A DNA stretch of 64,000 bases from Sphingobacterium hotanense (lineage in GTDB: Bacteria; Bacteroidota; Bacteroidia; Sphingobacteriales; Sphingobacteriaceae): the NCBI RefSeq assembly GCF_008274825.1, contig NZ_CP030848.1, positions 3,471,618 through 3,535,617 on the forward strand, read 5' to 3'. Made by a program: the position numbers and the translations under genes. Below the pieces are notes generated by a model, which was given only the letters and a program-made list of their open reading frames with translations, was not told the origin of the DNA and searched no databases. Shown one piece after another: positions 24,848 through 34,599 of this stretch (the first letter of the stretch is position 1; every line of letters begins with the position of its first letter).

Positions 24848-26350
24848 ATGAAAAAGAGATATGCTTCCATCTGGTTTCCCTATCTGACAACAGATTGGCA
24901 AAGCAAGCGTCAACCCGCTTTGCGAGATACCCCTTTTGTGTTTGCCCATCCTGTACATGGGCGTATGTTGATCAGTGCTGCTAATGCTGCTGCAGAGAAG
25001 CACGCCGTGGTACAAGGGATGGTTGTGGCCGATGCGAAAGCCTTTCTTCCTTCGTTGGAGGTGCTGGATGAGCGCCTCGGGCTTCAGGAGAAATTATTGA
25101 AAGCTATAGGTCTTTGGTGTATTCGCTTCACTCCTATTGTTGCCTTAGACGAGCCTGATGGACTTATCCTTGATATCAGCGGCTGTGCGCATCTTTGGGG
25201 CGGCGAAAAAAAATACCTACAACATATTATTTCACGTTTTGCACAATACGGTTATCAGGCTCGCATGGCTATCGCCGACAGCATAGGAGCTGCCTGGGCA
25301 GTAACCCGCTACGGAAAGAGCAATTCTATTGTTGAGAGCAACACCCAACTGGAGGCACTATTAAACCTCCCTCCTATGGCTCTACGTCTGGAGGTACCTA
25401 TTGTGGAGCGGATGTACCGCTTGGGCTTAAAGAAAATCAAAAGCTTTGCGGGCATGCCACGTTCCGTACTGCGGAGGCGCTTTGGCGATCATACGGTTTT
25501 AAGATTAGCGCAAGCCATAGGCTCTGAGGAGGAGTTTATCCTTCCCCTAAAACCTATTGCGCCTTATGAGGAGCGACTTCCCTGCTTAGAACCTATCAAT
25601 ACCGACAAGGGGATTGAAATTGCTATCGAGAAATTGTTGGAGGCGCTTTGTGGGCGACTGGCAAATGAGGGCAAGGGCATTCGGGAAGCCAGTCTGATTG
25701 GGCACCGCCTGGATGGCAAAGTGGAGCAGATCAGCATCGGCACCAGCCGTTCGACCGCCCATATCCCGCATCTTTTCAAGTTATTTGCGTTGAAGATATC
25801 GCAGATTGAGCCTGCCTTAGGGATTGAGCTCTTTATCTTACAAGCCCATAAGGTAGAAGATGCGGAAGCGAATCAGGAAATTTTATGGGATACCCGCACG
25901 GGACTGGAGGACAGCAATCTGACGGAGCTATTGGACCGCTTGAAGAACAGGGATACGGCCTGCGAGATCTTTCGTTACTTCCCGGATCAGCATTATTGGC
26001 CGGAACGCTCCATGCGTCAAGTTTCTTCCATCATAGAAAAGGCTGGCTTCGACTGGCCTTTGGACCGGCCTCGTCCGACTCGGCTATTGGCCCGTCCTGA
26101 GCGCATCCATGTAACAGCTCCCATCCCGGATTATCCGCCTATGGTTTTTCAATACAAAGGTGTCCGTCATCCGATTCGGAAGGCGGACGGACCGGAGCGC
26201 ATTGAAAGAGAGTGGTGGATCGACCCGGGGGAGCACCGGGATTACTATGCGGTAGAAGATGATCAGGGGCAGCGATATTGGTTATACCGTTCGGGGCATT
26301 ATGGGGATAAGGAGTCGGATGAGTGGTTTATACATGGATTTTTTGCATAA
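24848..26350 (+). CDS. imuB: ImuB, Y-family polymerase-like protein
   Basis: 500 residues. The Y-family palm/fingers region reads MKKRYASIWFPYLTTDW, then RMLISAANAAAEKHAVVQGM and LDISGCAHLWGGEKKY; the little-finger region follows, and the C-terminal extension ends RYWLYRSGHYG...WFIHGFFA. The first catalytic acidic motif of Y-family enzymes appears replaced by WFPYLTTDW, in line with the known idea that ImuB is not itself a polymerase but bridges DnaE2 to the beta clamp. It overlaps neither neighbour: 6 bases after imuA and 3 before dnaE2, so the three genes are one operon. Cytoplasmic, expected to act at lesion-stalled forks. Confidence 0.9.
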   Translation: MKKRYASIWFPYLTTDWQSKRQPALRDTPFVFAHPVHGRMLISAANAAAEKHAVVQGMVVADAKAFLPSLEVLDERLGLQEKLLKAIGLWCIRFTPIVALDEPDGLILDISGCAHLWGGEKKYLQHIISRFAQYGYQARMAIADSIGAAWAVTRYGKSNSIVESNTQLEALLNLPPMALRLEVPIVERMYRLGLKKIKSFAGMPRSVLRRRFGDHTVLRLAQAIGSEEEFILPLKPIAPYEERLPCLEPINTDKGIEIAIEKLLEALCGRLANEGKGIREASLIGHRLDGKVEQISIGTSRSTAHIPHLFKLFALKISQIEPALGIELFILQAHKVEDAEANQEILWDTRTGLEDSNLTELLDRLKNRDTACEIFRYFPDQHYWPERSMRQVSSIIEKAGFDWPLDRPRPTRLLARPERIHVTAPIPDYPPMVFQYKGVRHPIRKADGPERIEREWWIDPGEHRDYYAVEDDQGQRYWLYRSGHYGDKESDEWFIHGFFA

Positions 26351-26353
26351 ACG

Positions 26354-29300
26354 ATGGGTTATATAGAATTACAGGTGACGAGCAATTTCAGCTTCCTCCG
26401 CGGAGCCTCCCATCCGGATGAATTGATGGAGCAGGCTGCGCTTTTGGGCTATCAAGTTCTTGCTATCAACGATCGTAATACTTTTGCGGGGATTGTCCGT
26501 GCGCATGTTGCAGCCAAGAAACATGGCATCCGTCTGATTCCCTCCTGTCGCTTAGATTTATTGGATGGACCTAGCTTGCTAGCTTACCCTACAGATCGAG
26601 CAGCTTATGGGCGTTTATCCACCTTGTTGAGCGTGGGGAACCTACGTGCAGAAAAAGGACAATGTCATCTGTATAGAAAGGATGTGTATGAACATGCCGA
26701 AGGGCTCAAGTTTGTGGTATTACCGCCGGAGAAGCTGGATGCAGCTTTCTGTTTGGACATTGCCTATATGCAGGATATTCGCGATTATCGGGATAATCTA
26801 GGTTCAGATCTTTATCTCGGCATCAACAAACTGTATCGAGGAGATGATGCGAAGATGATTTTCCGCCTACATCAATTAGCGAAAGAGCTGAACGTGAAGT
26901 TGGTCGCCTTGGGCGATGTCTATTACCATAGTCCGGAGCGGCGTGAGCTACAGGATGTCCTGACCTGCATACGGGAGAAATGTACGATACACAATGCCGG
27001 TTTTAAGCTGCATGCGAATGCGGAGCGTTATTTAAAGCCTGCTGAAGAGATGGAACGTTTATTTCGACAGTATCCGGACGCTATCGCCCATACGGAGGAA
27101 ATAGCTCAGGCTTGCAATTTCTCTTTAGACAGCCTAGAATATGTCTACCCGACCGAGTTAGCACCTGACGGCCGTACGCCTCAGGAAGAGCTCGTTCGTT
27201 TAACCTGGGAGGGCGCAAGGGCTAAATTTGGAGAAGATATCCCGAAGCATATTCTCGACACGATACATATGGAGCTGGAATTTATTGAGCGTAAGAATTA
27301 TGCTTCTTATTTTCTAACGGTGCATGACTATGTTCGTTTTGCGCGTGAGCGTGGCATCCTTTGTCAGGGTCGCGGTTCGGCGGCCAACTCAACGGTTTGC
27401 TTTTGTTTAGGCATTACCTCGGTTGACCCCTCGAAGATCAAACTGCTGTTTGCACGTTTTATGTCGGATGCGCGGGATGAACCACCCGATATTGATGTTG
27501 ATTTTGAGCATGAGCGCCGTGAGGAGGTCATACAATACATTTATGAGAAGTATGGGCGCAATCGCGCCGCTATAGTAGCGACGGTTACCCAAGTTCGTTC
27601 GAAGGGCGCATTACGGGACGTGGCAAAGGCGATGGGCTTATCATTGGATGCCGTAGGTCGCTTGTCTGGGGTTATCAGCAGCTATTGGGATAACCATGTG
27701 GATCAGGAACGCTTGATTGAACAGGGTTTTAATCCTGAGGATCCGAATCTGCAAAAGGTCTTGGCACTCGCTTATCAGTATATGGGTTTCCCTCGACAAT
27801 TGGGGCAGCATACGGGCGGTTTCGTGATTACGCAAGGGAATCTGCATGAGCTATGCCCATTGATCAATGCGCGGATGGAGGGGCGAACTAATTTGGAATG
27901 GAACAAGGACGATCTGGAAGCCTTGGGATTCTTAAAGGTAGATGTGCTGGCCTTGGGTATGCTGACCTGCGTACGTAAGGCATTTGACCTAGCGAAAAAG
28001 CATTATAAGGAAGATTTTACGCTAGCTAATATCAAGCAGGATGACCCCAAAGTTTATGATATGATCTGTAAGGCCGACACCTTAGGGGTCTTTCAGATTG
28101 AGAGTCGCGCGCAGATGTCTATGCTTCCGCGATTGCGGCCGCGGAAGTTCTATGACTTGGTTATTGAGGTTGCTATTGTTCGTCCGGGGCCTATACAGGG
28201 CGATATGGTACACCCTTACCTGCGTCGCAGGAATGGTGAGGAGCCGGAGGAATATCCGAAGGAGGAGCTACGGGGCGTATTGGAAAGGACAAAGGGCGTT
28301 CCTCTATTTCAGGAACAGGCGATGGAGATTGCTATTGTTGCTGCGGGATTTACGCCGGCAGAGGCGGATGAACTTCGTCGCAGTATGGCGACCTTTAAAG
28401 CGAAGGGCAAAGTATCTGCTTTCCATAAAAAGATGATTGATGGCATGGTCAGCCGTGGGTATACGCAAGAGTTTGCAGAACGGGTATTCCGACAGCTGGA
28501 GGGATTCGGGAGCTATGGTTTTCCGGAGAGCCATGCTGCTTCTTTTGCTCTGTTGGTATATATATCTTCCTGGATCAAATGCCATTATCCGGATATTTTT
28601 GCAGCGTCTCTACTGAACAGTCAACCTATGGGCTTTTACCAGCCTGCACAGATTATCATCGATGCGCAGAAACATGGCATCCAGATTCTTCCTATTGACG
28701 TCAACCTCTCCTCTTGGGACAATACTTTAGAAGGAAAAACCGGCAGTAAATGGCATGCTATCCGATTGGGATTGCGCCAGGTTAAGGGTTTACAAGCTGA
28801 GGATGCGGAGCGCTTGCTTGCCGGTCGGATAAAGCCTTATCAGTCGATCAACAGTTTAATTGACGCAGGGCTCACGACTGCATTATTGGAGCGATTAGCG
28901 GATGCGGATGCTTTTGGCTCCCTAGGTCTGGATCGTCGGCAAGCCTTATGGGAGATATCGGCACTTGCAGATACTCCTATTGCGCTATTTGAGGGACAGG
29001 CCTCGGAAAGCACACAGGAAGGACAAATTGAACTGCCATTGATGAGCCAAAGCGAGCATGTTGTGCAGGACTACGCTGCTACGGCCTTATCCATCAAAGC
29101 ACATCCTGTTAGTTTTTTACGCAGGAAATTGGATTTATTGCATGTAATCCCAACTGCTAAGCTATCTGAGGTAAGGAATGATATGCCTGTCAAGGTATGT
29201 GGATTGATCACGGTGAGGCAGCGCCCGGGAACAGCAAAGGGGGTTCTCTTTGTGACGATTGAGGATGAAACGGGTTTTGCTAACTTGGTTATCTGGGGTA

Positions 29301-29491
29301 CTGTTTTTGAGAAATATAGACGAGAGGTGCTGCGGGCAAAACTCTTCATGGTGTCTGGCAAAGTACAGAAAGAAGGGGATGTCATCCATGTGATTGCGCA
29401 ACGTTGTTTTGATGTTACGGGTTTATTGAAGGATTTAACAGAAGATCAGCATAGTGAAGAGGCTTTTCATAAGGGAAGGAATTTTCATTAG
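26354..29491 (+). CDS. dnaE2: error-prone DNA polymerase III alpha subunit DnaE2
   Basis: 1045 residues, typical for DnaE2 and shorter than DnaE1. The N-terminal PHP domain opens with YIELQVTSNFSFLRGASHPDELMEQA. The palm contains QGRGSAANSTVCFCLGIT and DEPPDIDVDFEHERREEVIQYIYEKYGR, with the catalytic PDIDVDF acidic residues intact. Finger and thumb blocks (GGFVITQG, TLGVFQIESRAQMSMLPRL, FRQLEGFGSYGFPESHAASF) and a C-terminal OB fold (VCGLITVRQRPGTAKGVLFVTIEDETG) follow. DnaE2 performs mutagenic lesion bypass with ImuA and ImuB. It is the last gene of the operon, and no clear terminator is seen in the 48 bases before the convergent esterase gene. Confidence 0.95.
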   Translation: MGYIELQVTSNFSFLRGASHPDELMEQAALLGYQVLAINDRNTFAGIVRAHVAAKKHGIRLIPSCRLDLLDGPSLLAYPTDRAAYGRLSTLLSVGNLRAEKGQCHLYRKDVYEHAEGLKFVVLPPEKLDAAFCLDIAYMQDIRDYRDNLGSDLYLGINKLYRGDDAKMIFRLHQLAKELNVKLVALGDVYYHSPERRELQDVLTCIREKCTIHNAGFKLHANAERYLKPAEEMERLFRQYPDAIAHTEEIAQACNFSLDSLEYVYPTELAPDGRTPQEELVRLTWEGARAKFGEDIPKHILDTIHMELEFIERKNYASYFLTVHDYVRFARERGILCQGRGSAANSTVCFCLGITSVDPSKIKLLFARFMSDARDEPPDIDVDFEHERREEVIQYIYEKYGRNRAAIVATVTQVRSKGALRDVAKAMGLSLDAVGRLSGVISSYWDNHVDQERLIEQGFNPEDPNLQKVLALAYQYMGFPRQLGQHTGGFVITQGNLHELCPLINARMEGRTNLEWNKDDLEALGFLKVDVLALGMLTCVRKAFDLAKKHYKEDFTLANIKQDDPKVYDMICKADTLGVFQIESRAQMSMLPRLRPRKFYDLVIEVAIVRPGPIQGDMVHPYLRRRNGEEPEEYPKEELRGVLERTKGVPLFQEQAMEIAIVAAGFTPAEADELRRSMATFKAKGKVSAFHKKMIDGMVSRGYTQEFAERVFRQLEGFGSYGFPESHAASFALLVYISSWIKCHYPDIFAASLLNSQPMGFYQPAQIIIDAQKHGIQILPIDVNLSSWDNTLEGKTGSKWHAIRLGLRQVKGLQAEDAERLLAGRIKPYQSINSLIDAGLTTALLERLADADAFGSLGLDRRQALWEISALADTPIALFEGQASESTQEGQIELPLMSQSEHVVQDYAATALSIKAHPVSFLRRKLDLLHVIPTAKLSEVRNDMPVKVCGLITVRQRPGTAKGVLFVTIEDETGFANLVIWGTVFEKYRREVLRAKLFMVSGKVQKEGDVIHVIAQRCFDVTGLLKDLTEDQHSEEAFHKGRNFH

Positions 29492-29539
29492 GAGAAAGAC
29501 CTCGAGAAGATCAACACATCCCTTTTCCTGTTAAGCAGA

Positions 29540-30421
29540 TTATTCATTAACAGACATGTTTGAGGTTAAAAACTTATCTATGGTATTGATTTCATTCATG
29601 GTTATATAATTGTAAATGGCGTGTCCCATATTTTTTAGTATATGAATCTCAGATTGTTGAATACCCAGGTCCTTCATTTTTTTATGAAGCGCATAGGCGT
29701 ACGCGACATTTATTAATTCATCTTGTTCCCCATGAAACGTTAGCAATGGGGAAGCATTCTGTTGGATATCATCTGTATTTGATAGTCCTCCCCAAAAATT
29801 AACAACGCAGCGAATGGGCATTACTTTTTGCTTGGAGCGATAAGCCGTATATAGCGCTGTCATCGCCCCGGCAGAACCACCAGAAATAGCAACTCTGTTA
29901 GTATCCAACGCATAGGTTCCTGCGTTTTCTTTGATCCATTGCAATGCTAATTCGGTATCAGCAGACGCTATTTTTACCGCCGTTTCTAAACCGTCATGGA
30001 ACTTTCCAGCTTTTGGAAGTCCGTCCTTCATATTGGCACCTGCAGATGCCCCTTGAATCTTATTTTGCTTTAAATAGAGATAGTAATTTATAGAGACTAC
30101 CGCATAGCCTTTGATCGCAATTTTTTTGCATAACGCCACATTCCCTTTTGCACTCTTGTCGCCACCAGAAAAACCTCCTCCATGGATAAAAACTAACACT
30201 GGCAGCCTATTCGCAGACTTCAAATTGGGGAGATATAGATCTAATAATCGATCTGAAGACGTATCCTGGGCAATCCCCTCCGGCGCTGCAGCATACCTTA
30301 TATCACGTTTTACCGTAACTACCGCAGTGTCTGAAACGGACTGTGCCTGTGAATACAGGAACGCATAAATGAGCATTGGTATCATTAGCATGATCCTAAT
30401 TACAAATTGTTTGCGTCGCAT
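29540..30421 (-). CDS. exported alpha/beta-hydrolase (BD-FAE-like esterase)
   Basis: About 293 residues from the ATG at 30421 (MRRKQFVIRIMLMIPMLIYAF), which puts a Sec signal peptide at the N-terminus; the frame is open to an ATG at 30466. The oxyanion motif is FIHGGGFSGGDKS, the nucleophile elbow is AISGGSAGAMTA, and the acid/His part is TFHGEQDELINVAYA and MGHAIYNY. The HGGG plus GGSAGG pattern is that of hormone-sensitive-lipase and acetyl-esterase families, often used on sugar esters. It lies at the distal end of the FecR/SusC locus but about 200 bases past the sigma gene, so its link to that locus is uncertain. Confidence 0.82.
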   Translation of the reverse strand: MRRKQFVIRIMLMIPMLIYAFLYSQAQSVSDTAVVTVKRDIRYAAAPEGIAQDTSSDRLLDLYLPNLKSANRLPVLVFIHGGGFSGGDKSAKGNVALCKKIAIKGYAVVSINYYLYLKQNKIQGASAGANMKDGLPKAGKFHDGLETAVKIASADTELALQWIKENAGTYALDTNRVAISGGSAGAMTALYTAYRSKQKVMPIRCVVNFWGGLSNTDDIQQNASPLLTFHGEQDELINVAYAYALHKKMKDLGIQQSEIHILKNMGHAIYNYITMNEINTIDKFLTSNMSVNE

Positions 30422-30668
30422 ATTATTTACGTTTTGTCTTGAATTCGCCATAGTTTTATATATCATTACTTTCCCGCCAGTGACAGCAGTTCCTTGGATA
30501 GAGATTTTATTAAGAGCCTTCTAAAAATTATAGTAGAGAAGTAAACCTAAATAAAGAATGCCTGAGCCATGGATAGAAACTGTTAATTGTCTTTATTGAA
30601 TATACGACTTTATTTTTTGGGAAAATAAAGCGTTTTTGGCTACTTAATTAAACCTCAAACGTTTTTGA

Positions 30669-31271
30669 TTAAAACATGCTAAATACGGCAATGATGCCAT
30701 ATAGGCTTATATCTTTCTTTTTAAATACTAGTTTCAAAGCTGCCATTGCTTTCGAACGAGCAAAGTATATGTTATTTGCCGTTGTACCTAGTGTCGTACA
30801 GATTTCATTGGTATCCATTCCTTCTAAATAAGTCATTCGAAATACTTCAGCTTGATATTTCGGCAGCTTATCCAGTTCCAATATAATTTGCTCAATAAGT
30901 TCTGAATAAATGATATCAGTTAGAACATCAGATCGATTTTCGATTTTATCCCACAACAGCTCCTCTCCTAGATCCACCGTCTTCCGAAAAGCAGAACCTA
31001 CATGATCATAACATGCATTTCGTGTAATAAGAAAAAGGAAAGACTTAATAGCTTGTAATGAAGATGCATTAGCTCGATTAAACCACAGTTTGCAAAACGA
31101 TTCGGATACAATTTCTTCAGCTGCTTCGCGGTTTTTGGTAATCCTATATGCAAATACAAATAATTGCTCAGCGTATTGGCTCATAAAATAACGAAGCCCC
31201 AGCTCGTCTCCGAGTTGCAACTTTTCAAGATATTGGCTATCTAGGGTAGATTTTTGGTTGAACTGTTTCAC
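30669..31271 (-). CDS. ECF-type RNA polymerase sigma-70 factor
   Basis: 200 residues. Region 2 reads YFMSQYAEQLFVFAYRITKNREAAEEIVSESFCKLW with FLFLITRNACYDH; region 4 is LPKYQAEVFRMTYLEGMDTNEICTTLGTTANNIYFARSKAMAAL, a helix-turn-helix. In Bacteroidota such sigma factors are controlled by a FecR anti-sigma factor that hears an STN-bearing SusC. Both partners exist here (40375-41568 and 36652-40200), but the sigma gene lies at the far end of the locus instead of just upstream of fecR. A -7 match TAGGTTTG (31295-31302, minus strand) 24 bases before the ATG suggests its own promoter. Confidence 0.9.
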   Translation of the reverse strand: MKQFNQKSTLDSQYLEKLQLGDELGLRYFMSQYAEQLFVFAYRITKNREAAEEIVSESFCKLWFNRANASSLQAIKSFLFLITRNACYDHVGSAFRKTVDLGEELLWDKIENRSDVLTDIIYSELIEQIILELDKLPKYQAEVFRMTYLEGMDTNEICTTLGTTANNIYFARSKAMAALKLVFKKKDISLYGIIAVFSMF

Positions 31272-31294
31272 AATGAGCGTAAAAGTAGCTATAA

Positions 31295-31302
31295 CAAACC
31301 TA
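31295..31302 (-). promoter_or_regulatory. probable -7 promoter element of the ECF sigma gene
   Basis: Minus strand TAGGTTTG fits TAnnTTTG and would give a leader of about 15-20 bases before the ATG at 31271. No matching -33 TTG was seen. Confidence 0.4.
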
Positions 31303-31363
31303 GTAAGGTTACCTAATATCGTTATTTTTTTGTTAACTATATGTAGCCAAATTTGTCATATGA

Positions 31364-32386
31364 TTATTTTAACATTCCATCCTTCCAAGTGAGTCTTTCA
31401 CCCCAAAAAGGAATCATCGTTTTATCACATTTTACAGCGGGCAAATGTTCCATTGTTTTCGTAATTGAGGCTTGTCCATGCGGATATGGCTTATGTCTCA
31501 GTTCAATTAAATGGGTCAATACCGCATAATCCGGTTGAACTTGCCCTTCGGCCGTTCCCAAAAGATTGTTTTCTCGCTTCTCTCCCCATCGCATAACTAA
31601 TAAATTAACCGGTCCTTGAATCTTTGTAAAATTTGCAGGAGTAAAGCCTGCATCTCCGCAATGTAACAAAGAGAATGATCCAGCATCAGTTCCACAGTCG
31701 ATTCGTGCCATGGATATGAACTTTGGAAACTTCGGATTAGCAAGGTGGTCGTCCATATCAGTGCGAATCGTAACATTCCCAATTTGATAGCTGGTTGGTA
31801 CTACAGAATGATAAGCCGAGCCCGGCTTATAGAAGTTGGAAATAACGGGTTTACCTAGGTTTGTCATCGCCTCCATCAACTTAACATTCGCATGGTCACC
31901 ATGATTGTGTGTTATGTACAGGAAATCAAGATATGGGGCAAATTGCCAAGCTAGTCTATGATCTACATCAATACCGAAGCAAGCTGAAGGTGTTTTAACG
32001 ATAAAACCCATATTATAAAGCAACCAAACTTGCGCAGTACCTTTTTTAACTTTATTATTCTTCACTTCATTCAGAACCTTGTCAAAGCCTTTTCTATAAG
32101 CATAAAGAATGGGAACTTTCCGCTCCATTTCCACTGCGTCATCTTCAGACATTGCCAAATAAGCCTTGAATTCATCGGGAGGAAAGCTATCCGAATATCG
32201 TTCTATCGTTTTTAGCAATTCAATTCTGTTTGGACTTAGATCGAAGGCGGTTGTTTTCTCTAGGCTTTTCCAAGTTTTGATCGCTTCATTAATTTCACTT
32301 TTTATGCTGCTCTCCTGAACGAGACCTTGTCCGGATGAAACAAACACCAAAAGGTACATGGAGAGGGATAATAACAATCTTTTCAT
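31364..32386 (-). CDS. exported metallo-beta-lactamase-fold hydrolase
   Basis: 340 residues with a Sec signal peptide (LLLSLSMYLLVFVSSGQG). Residues 25-120 are helical with no recognised domain. The metal-binding motif is YITHNHGDHAN, followed by a strand MDDHL and the later HCGDAGFTPANF and LTHLIELRHKPYPHG. This spacing fits the UlaG/lactonase-like branch of the fold more than true beta-lactamases. Two metal ions expected. It lies about 130 bases after the SusE/F-like gene at 32520 and 90 before the sigma gene, so it may be part of the nutrient locus. Substrate unknown. Confidence 0.78.
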   Translation of the reverse strand: MKRLLLSLSMYLLVFVSSGQGLVQESSIKSEINEAIKTWKSLEKTTAFDLSPNRIELLKTIERYSDSFPPDEFKAYLAMSEDDAVEMERKVPILYAYRKGFDKVLNEVKNNKVKKGTAQVWLLYNMGFIVKTPSACFGIDVDHRLAWQFAPYLDFLYITHNHGDHANVKLMEAMTNLGKPVISNFYKPGSAYHSVVPTSYQIGNVTIRTDMDDHLANPKFPKFISMARIDCGTDAGSFSLLHCGDAGFTPANFTKIQGPVNLLVMRWGEKRENNLLGTAEGQVQPDYAVLTHLIELRHKPYPHGQASITKTMEHLPAVKCDKTMIPFWGERLTWKDGMLK

Positions 32387-32519
32387 AGGATAAACTTAGT
32401 TTTAGGTTTTTGATTTATATAGGTAATAGTAATAAACAAAATTATTCTTCCTAGTCGCCTAATTAGAATGACTAGGAAGAATAATATTTCTCATTGGATA
32501 ACTCCTAATATAGGGTCCT

Positions 32520-33203
32520 TTAAGGAATAACTGTCTCCAAATAATTCGGAGTTATTAAGGTATCAATATCATTTGCATTGATCAAATACCTCGTTTTACT
32601 TCTAACTAATCCACCTTTTTTAGGGTTGACCATTGTTAGAGTTCTAACGACTAATTCTTCTTTGGTAAACGTTCCATCGTTTTGTTCGTAACTTACCAAA
32701 TTATCAACGGCTCCCACCCTGTTATCAAAATTAATGACTCCATTATCTTGAGTAAATCTGACCGTTGATGGCAACAGCGTGTTGATGTAATTATCACCAT
32801 AAACATAGCCCCCCTTATCCGTCATTAGGGATTTATTACCAAAGGTATCTACATTCCAAGCTTCGATCAGAATATTGCCCTCAATGTCGGGCATCTCTAA
32901 CGTCGCGAAGTAACCGCCAAACTCTTCATGATAATTACTGTCGATGTAATCCACTTTCAGTGAATCTCTTGAGCCCGCGGCGGTATTCCACCGCAACATA
33001 AAGAATGATTTATTCACATCTTCTGCTGGCACCACAACTACGGCCACTTTATTAAATCCGGACTTAACGTTTATATCAGCGATACGCGCTGCATAAACAA
33101 TAGGACCATCTTTAACATACTGATTTAATAGATCGTCCGCATTATCACAGCCGACCTGCAAAAAGGAAAAAATCGCTCCTAGTATATATATTAACTTCTT
33201 CAT
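32520..33203 (-). CDS. SusE/F-like lipoprotein with a DUF4998-type domain
   Basis: About 227 residues from the ATG at 33203 (MKKLIYILGAIFSFLQVGC, lipobox at Cys); the frame is open further to 33272 but that extension overlaps the upstream gene and lacks a signal. After the lipobox the block YVKDGPIVYAARIADINVKSG and a fibronectin-like repeat (FMLRWNTAAGSRDS) match the DUF4998 pattern. The C-terminal third has no recognised domain. It follows the DUF5000-type lipoprotein by 28 bases. Proteins in this position are surface-exposed accessories of SusC/D transporters. Confidence 0.75.
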   Translation of the reverse strand: MKKLIYILGAIFSFLQVGCDNADDLLNQYVKDGPIVYAARIADINVKSGFNKVAVVVVPAEDVNKSFFMLRWNTAAGSRDSLKVDYIDSNYHEEFGGYFATLEMPDIEGNILIEAWNVDTFGNKSLMTDKGGYVYGDNYINTLLPSTVRFTQDNGVINFDNRVGAVDNLVSYEQNDGTFTKEELVVRTLTMVNPKKGGLVRSKTRYLINANDIDTLITPNYLETVIP

Positions 33204-33231
33204 CTTTAAATACTTTAATCTATATATTCTG

Positions 33232-34584
33232 CTAATATGATTTAAGCACTTCTCCGAACATCTTGAATTCATTGATCGTGTAAAACGTTTCGGTTGGTGT
33301 GTAGGACTCCATCAGCTGCAATCTCATGTAACGGAAGGACTCCGTCGGTTTTGCATCAGGATTCTTATTGTCTTCGGAAACTGCGTACTCCTGTTTATTG
33401 TAGAAATAATCTGTTTCTTCTTGTGTGATACTAGCCATATTTGCAGGCATCTTTCCTTCGTACTCCCCGATTAAAATCCATCCTTCCGGGAACTTCGACC
33501 ATCGGGTAGTATTTGCATCATTCGTTCCCCAAATCCTGAATCTCTTCACACTAGAACGCGCATACAGATAACTGGCGGATGGACGAGGATAGATTTGTAC
33601 TCTACTCAATCGTAAATCTTGATTTAAGTCAAAAGTGACATATAAGTCATGTACGTAGGTCCGCTGAGTTGGCTGGCCTTCCGGGATCTTAAAGAACTTA
33701 TAGGCTAAGAAGTTGTTAGCAGCTGTGATACCATTGAACATCGTTTGAGGACCAAAGTTGGCACTGTGTGCTATCCCATCATTTTGTACCCCCGTCTCTA
33801 AATTATATCCAAACAGCGCATAGTCTTTACCCGAGGTTCCATATGATGGGTTGAAGTAAGCAACAGGTTTCACTGTATTGAAATCAATCAGCTGTTCTTT
33901 GAATGGTGTAATCAATTCAATCAGTGTGTCCGTCCTATTTCCCCACTTATCTGATAATACAAATCCAAATTTCTGCTCCACATTATCATACTGTCTGATA
34001 TAAGTTGCCGTATTCAATGAGTCTGAGCTGTAAATTGTCTTAGAAGGATCCTCTATAAGTGTCTTTTCGCCCATTTGAATTTGATCTTCCGTCAATATGT
34101 GAATCGCGAAGGGCTGTGCCTCTTTATTTTCCCATTCTAGCTTAACACCTCCAAATGCGGGAGTAGCCAACAAACTTTGACGTGCAATTTCAACAGGTGA
34201 TAACAATGGCTTTTCCCTAACTTGAGTTATGTCGGATTTATTACCGCCCTCATCCACAACCGCTAATTCCACGGATACCTCATTGGTTCCTGTAAAGCCT
34301 TCAACTAAAATGATATGGCTATAGCGAGAAACTTTAAATTCCACTTCATTGCCGGCTTTATTTATATAGGTTGCAATAACTTGTGAATGTTTAGGGTTGC
34401 CGGCCGGCAGACTAAAGTGAATCTCTAATGCACCTGGCTTCGAAACCACTTTGTCGACGGTTAATTTTTCAGGCTTGCCACCGCCTAAATCCAATTGTTC
34501 AATCCCTAAGTAGGAATCCATGCAAGAAAGAAGCGATAAGCTACTTACCAAACATAAGAACAAGTATATAATATATCTTTTCAT
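33232..34584 (-). CDS. SusE/F-like lipoprotein with DUF4959-DUF5126-DUF5000-type domains
   Basis: 450 residues with lipobox SLLSC. Residues about 30-125 form a first fibronectin-like domain (KLTVDKVVSKPGALEIHFSLPAGNPKHSQVIATY), residues 130-230 a second (GVKLEWENKEAQPFAIHILTED...FGFVLSDKWGNRTDT), and residues 265-450 an F5/8-type-C-like jelly roll (TMFNGITAANNFLAY, VTFDLNQDLRLSRVQIYPRP, RFRIWGTNDANTTRW, SFRYMRLQLMES). This order is known from SusC/D-linked surface lipoproteins, and the last domain usually binds glycans. It lies 15 bases after the SusD gene, in the same operon. Confidence 0.8.
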   Translation of the reverse strand: MKRYIIYLFLCLVSSLSLLSCMDSYLGIEQLDLGGGKPEKLTVDKVVSKPGALEIHFSLPAGNPKHSQVIATYINKAGNEVEFKVSRYSHIILVEGFTGTNEVSVELAVVDEGGNKSDITQVREKPLLSPVEIARQSLLATPAFGGVKLEWENKEAQPFAIHILTEDQIQMGEKTLIEDPSKTIYSSDSLNTATYIRQYDNVEQKFGFVLSDKWGNRTDTLIELITPFKEQLIDFNTVKPVAYFNPSYGTSGKDYALFGYNLETGVQNDGIAHSANFGPQTMFNGITAANNFLAYKFFKIPEGQPTQRTYVHDLYVTFDLNQDLRLSRVQIYPRPSASYLYARSSVKRFRIWGTNDANTTRWSKFPEGWILIGEYEGKMPANMASITQEETDYFYNKQEYAVSEDNKNPDAKPTESFRYMRLQLMESYTPTETFYTINEFKMFGEVLKSY

Positions 34585-34599
34585 CGTTTTATCAATTAA

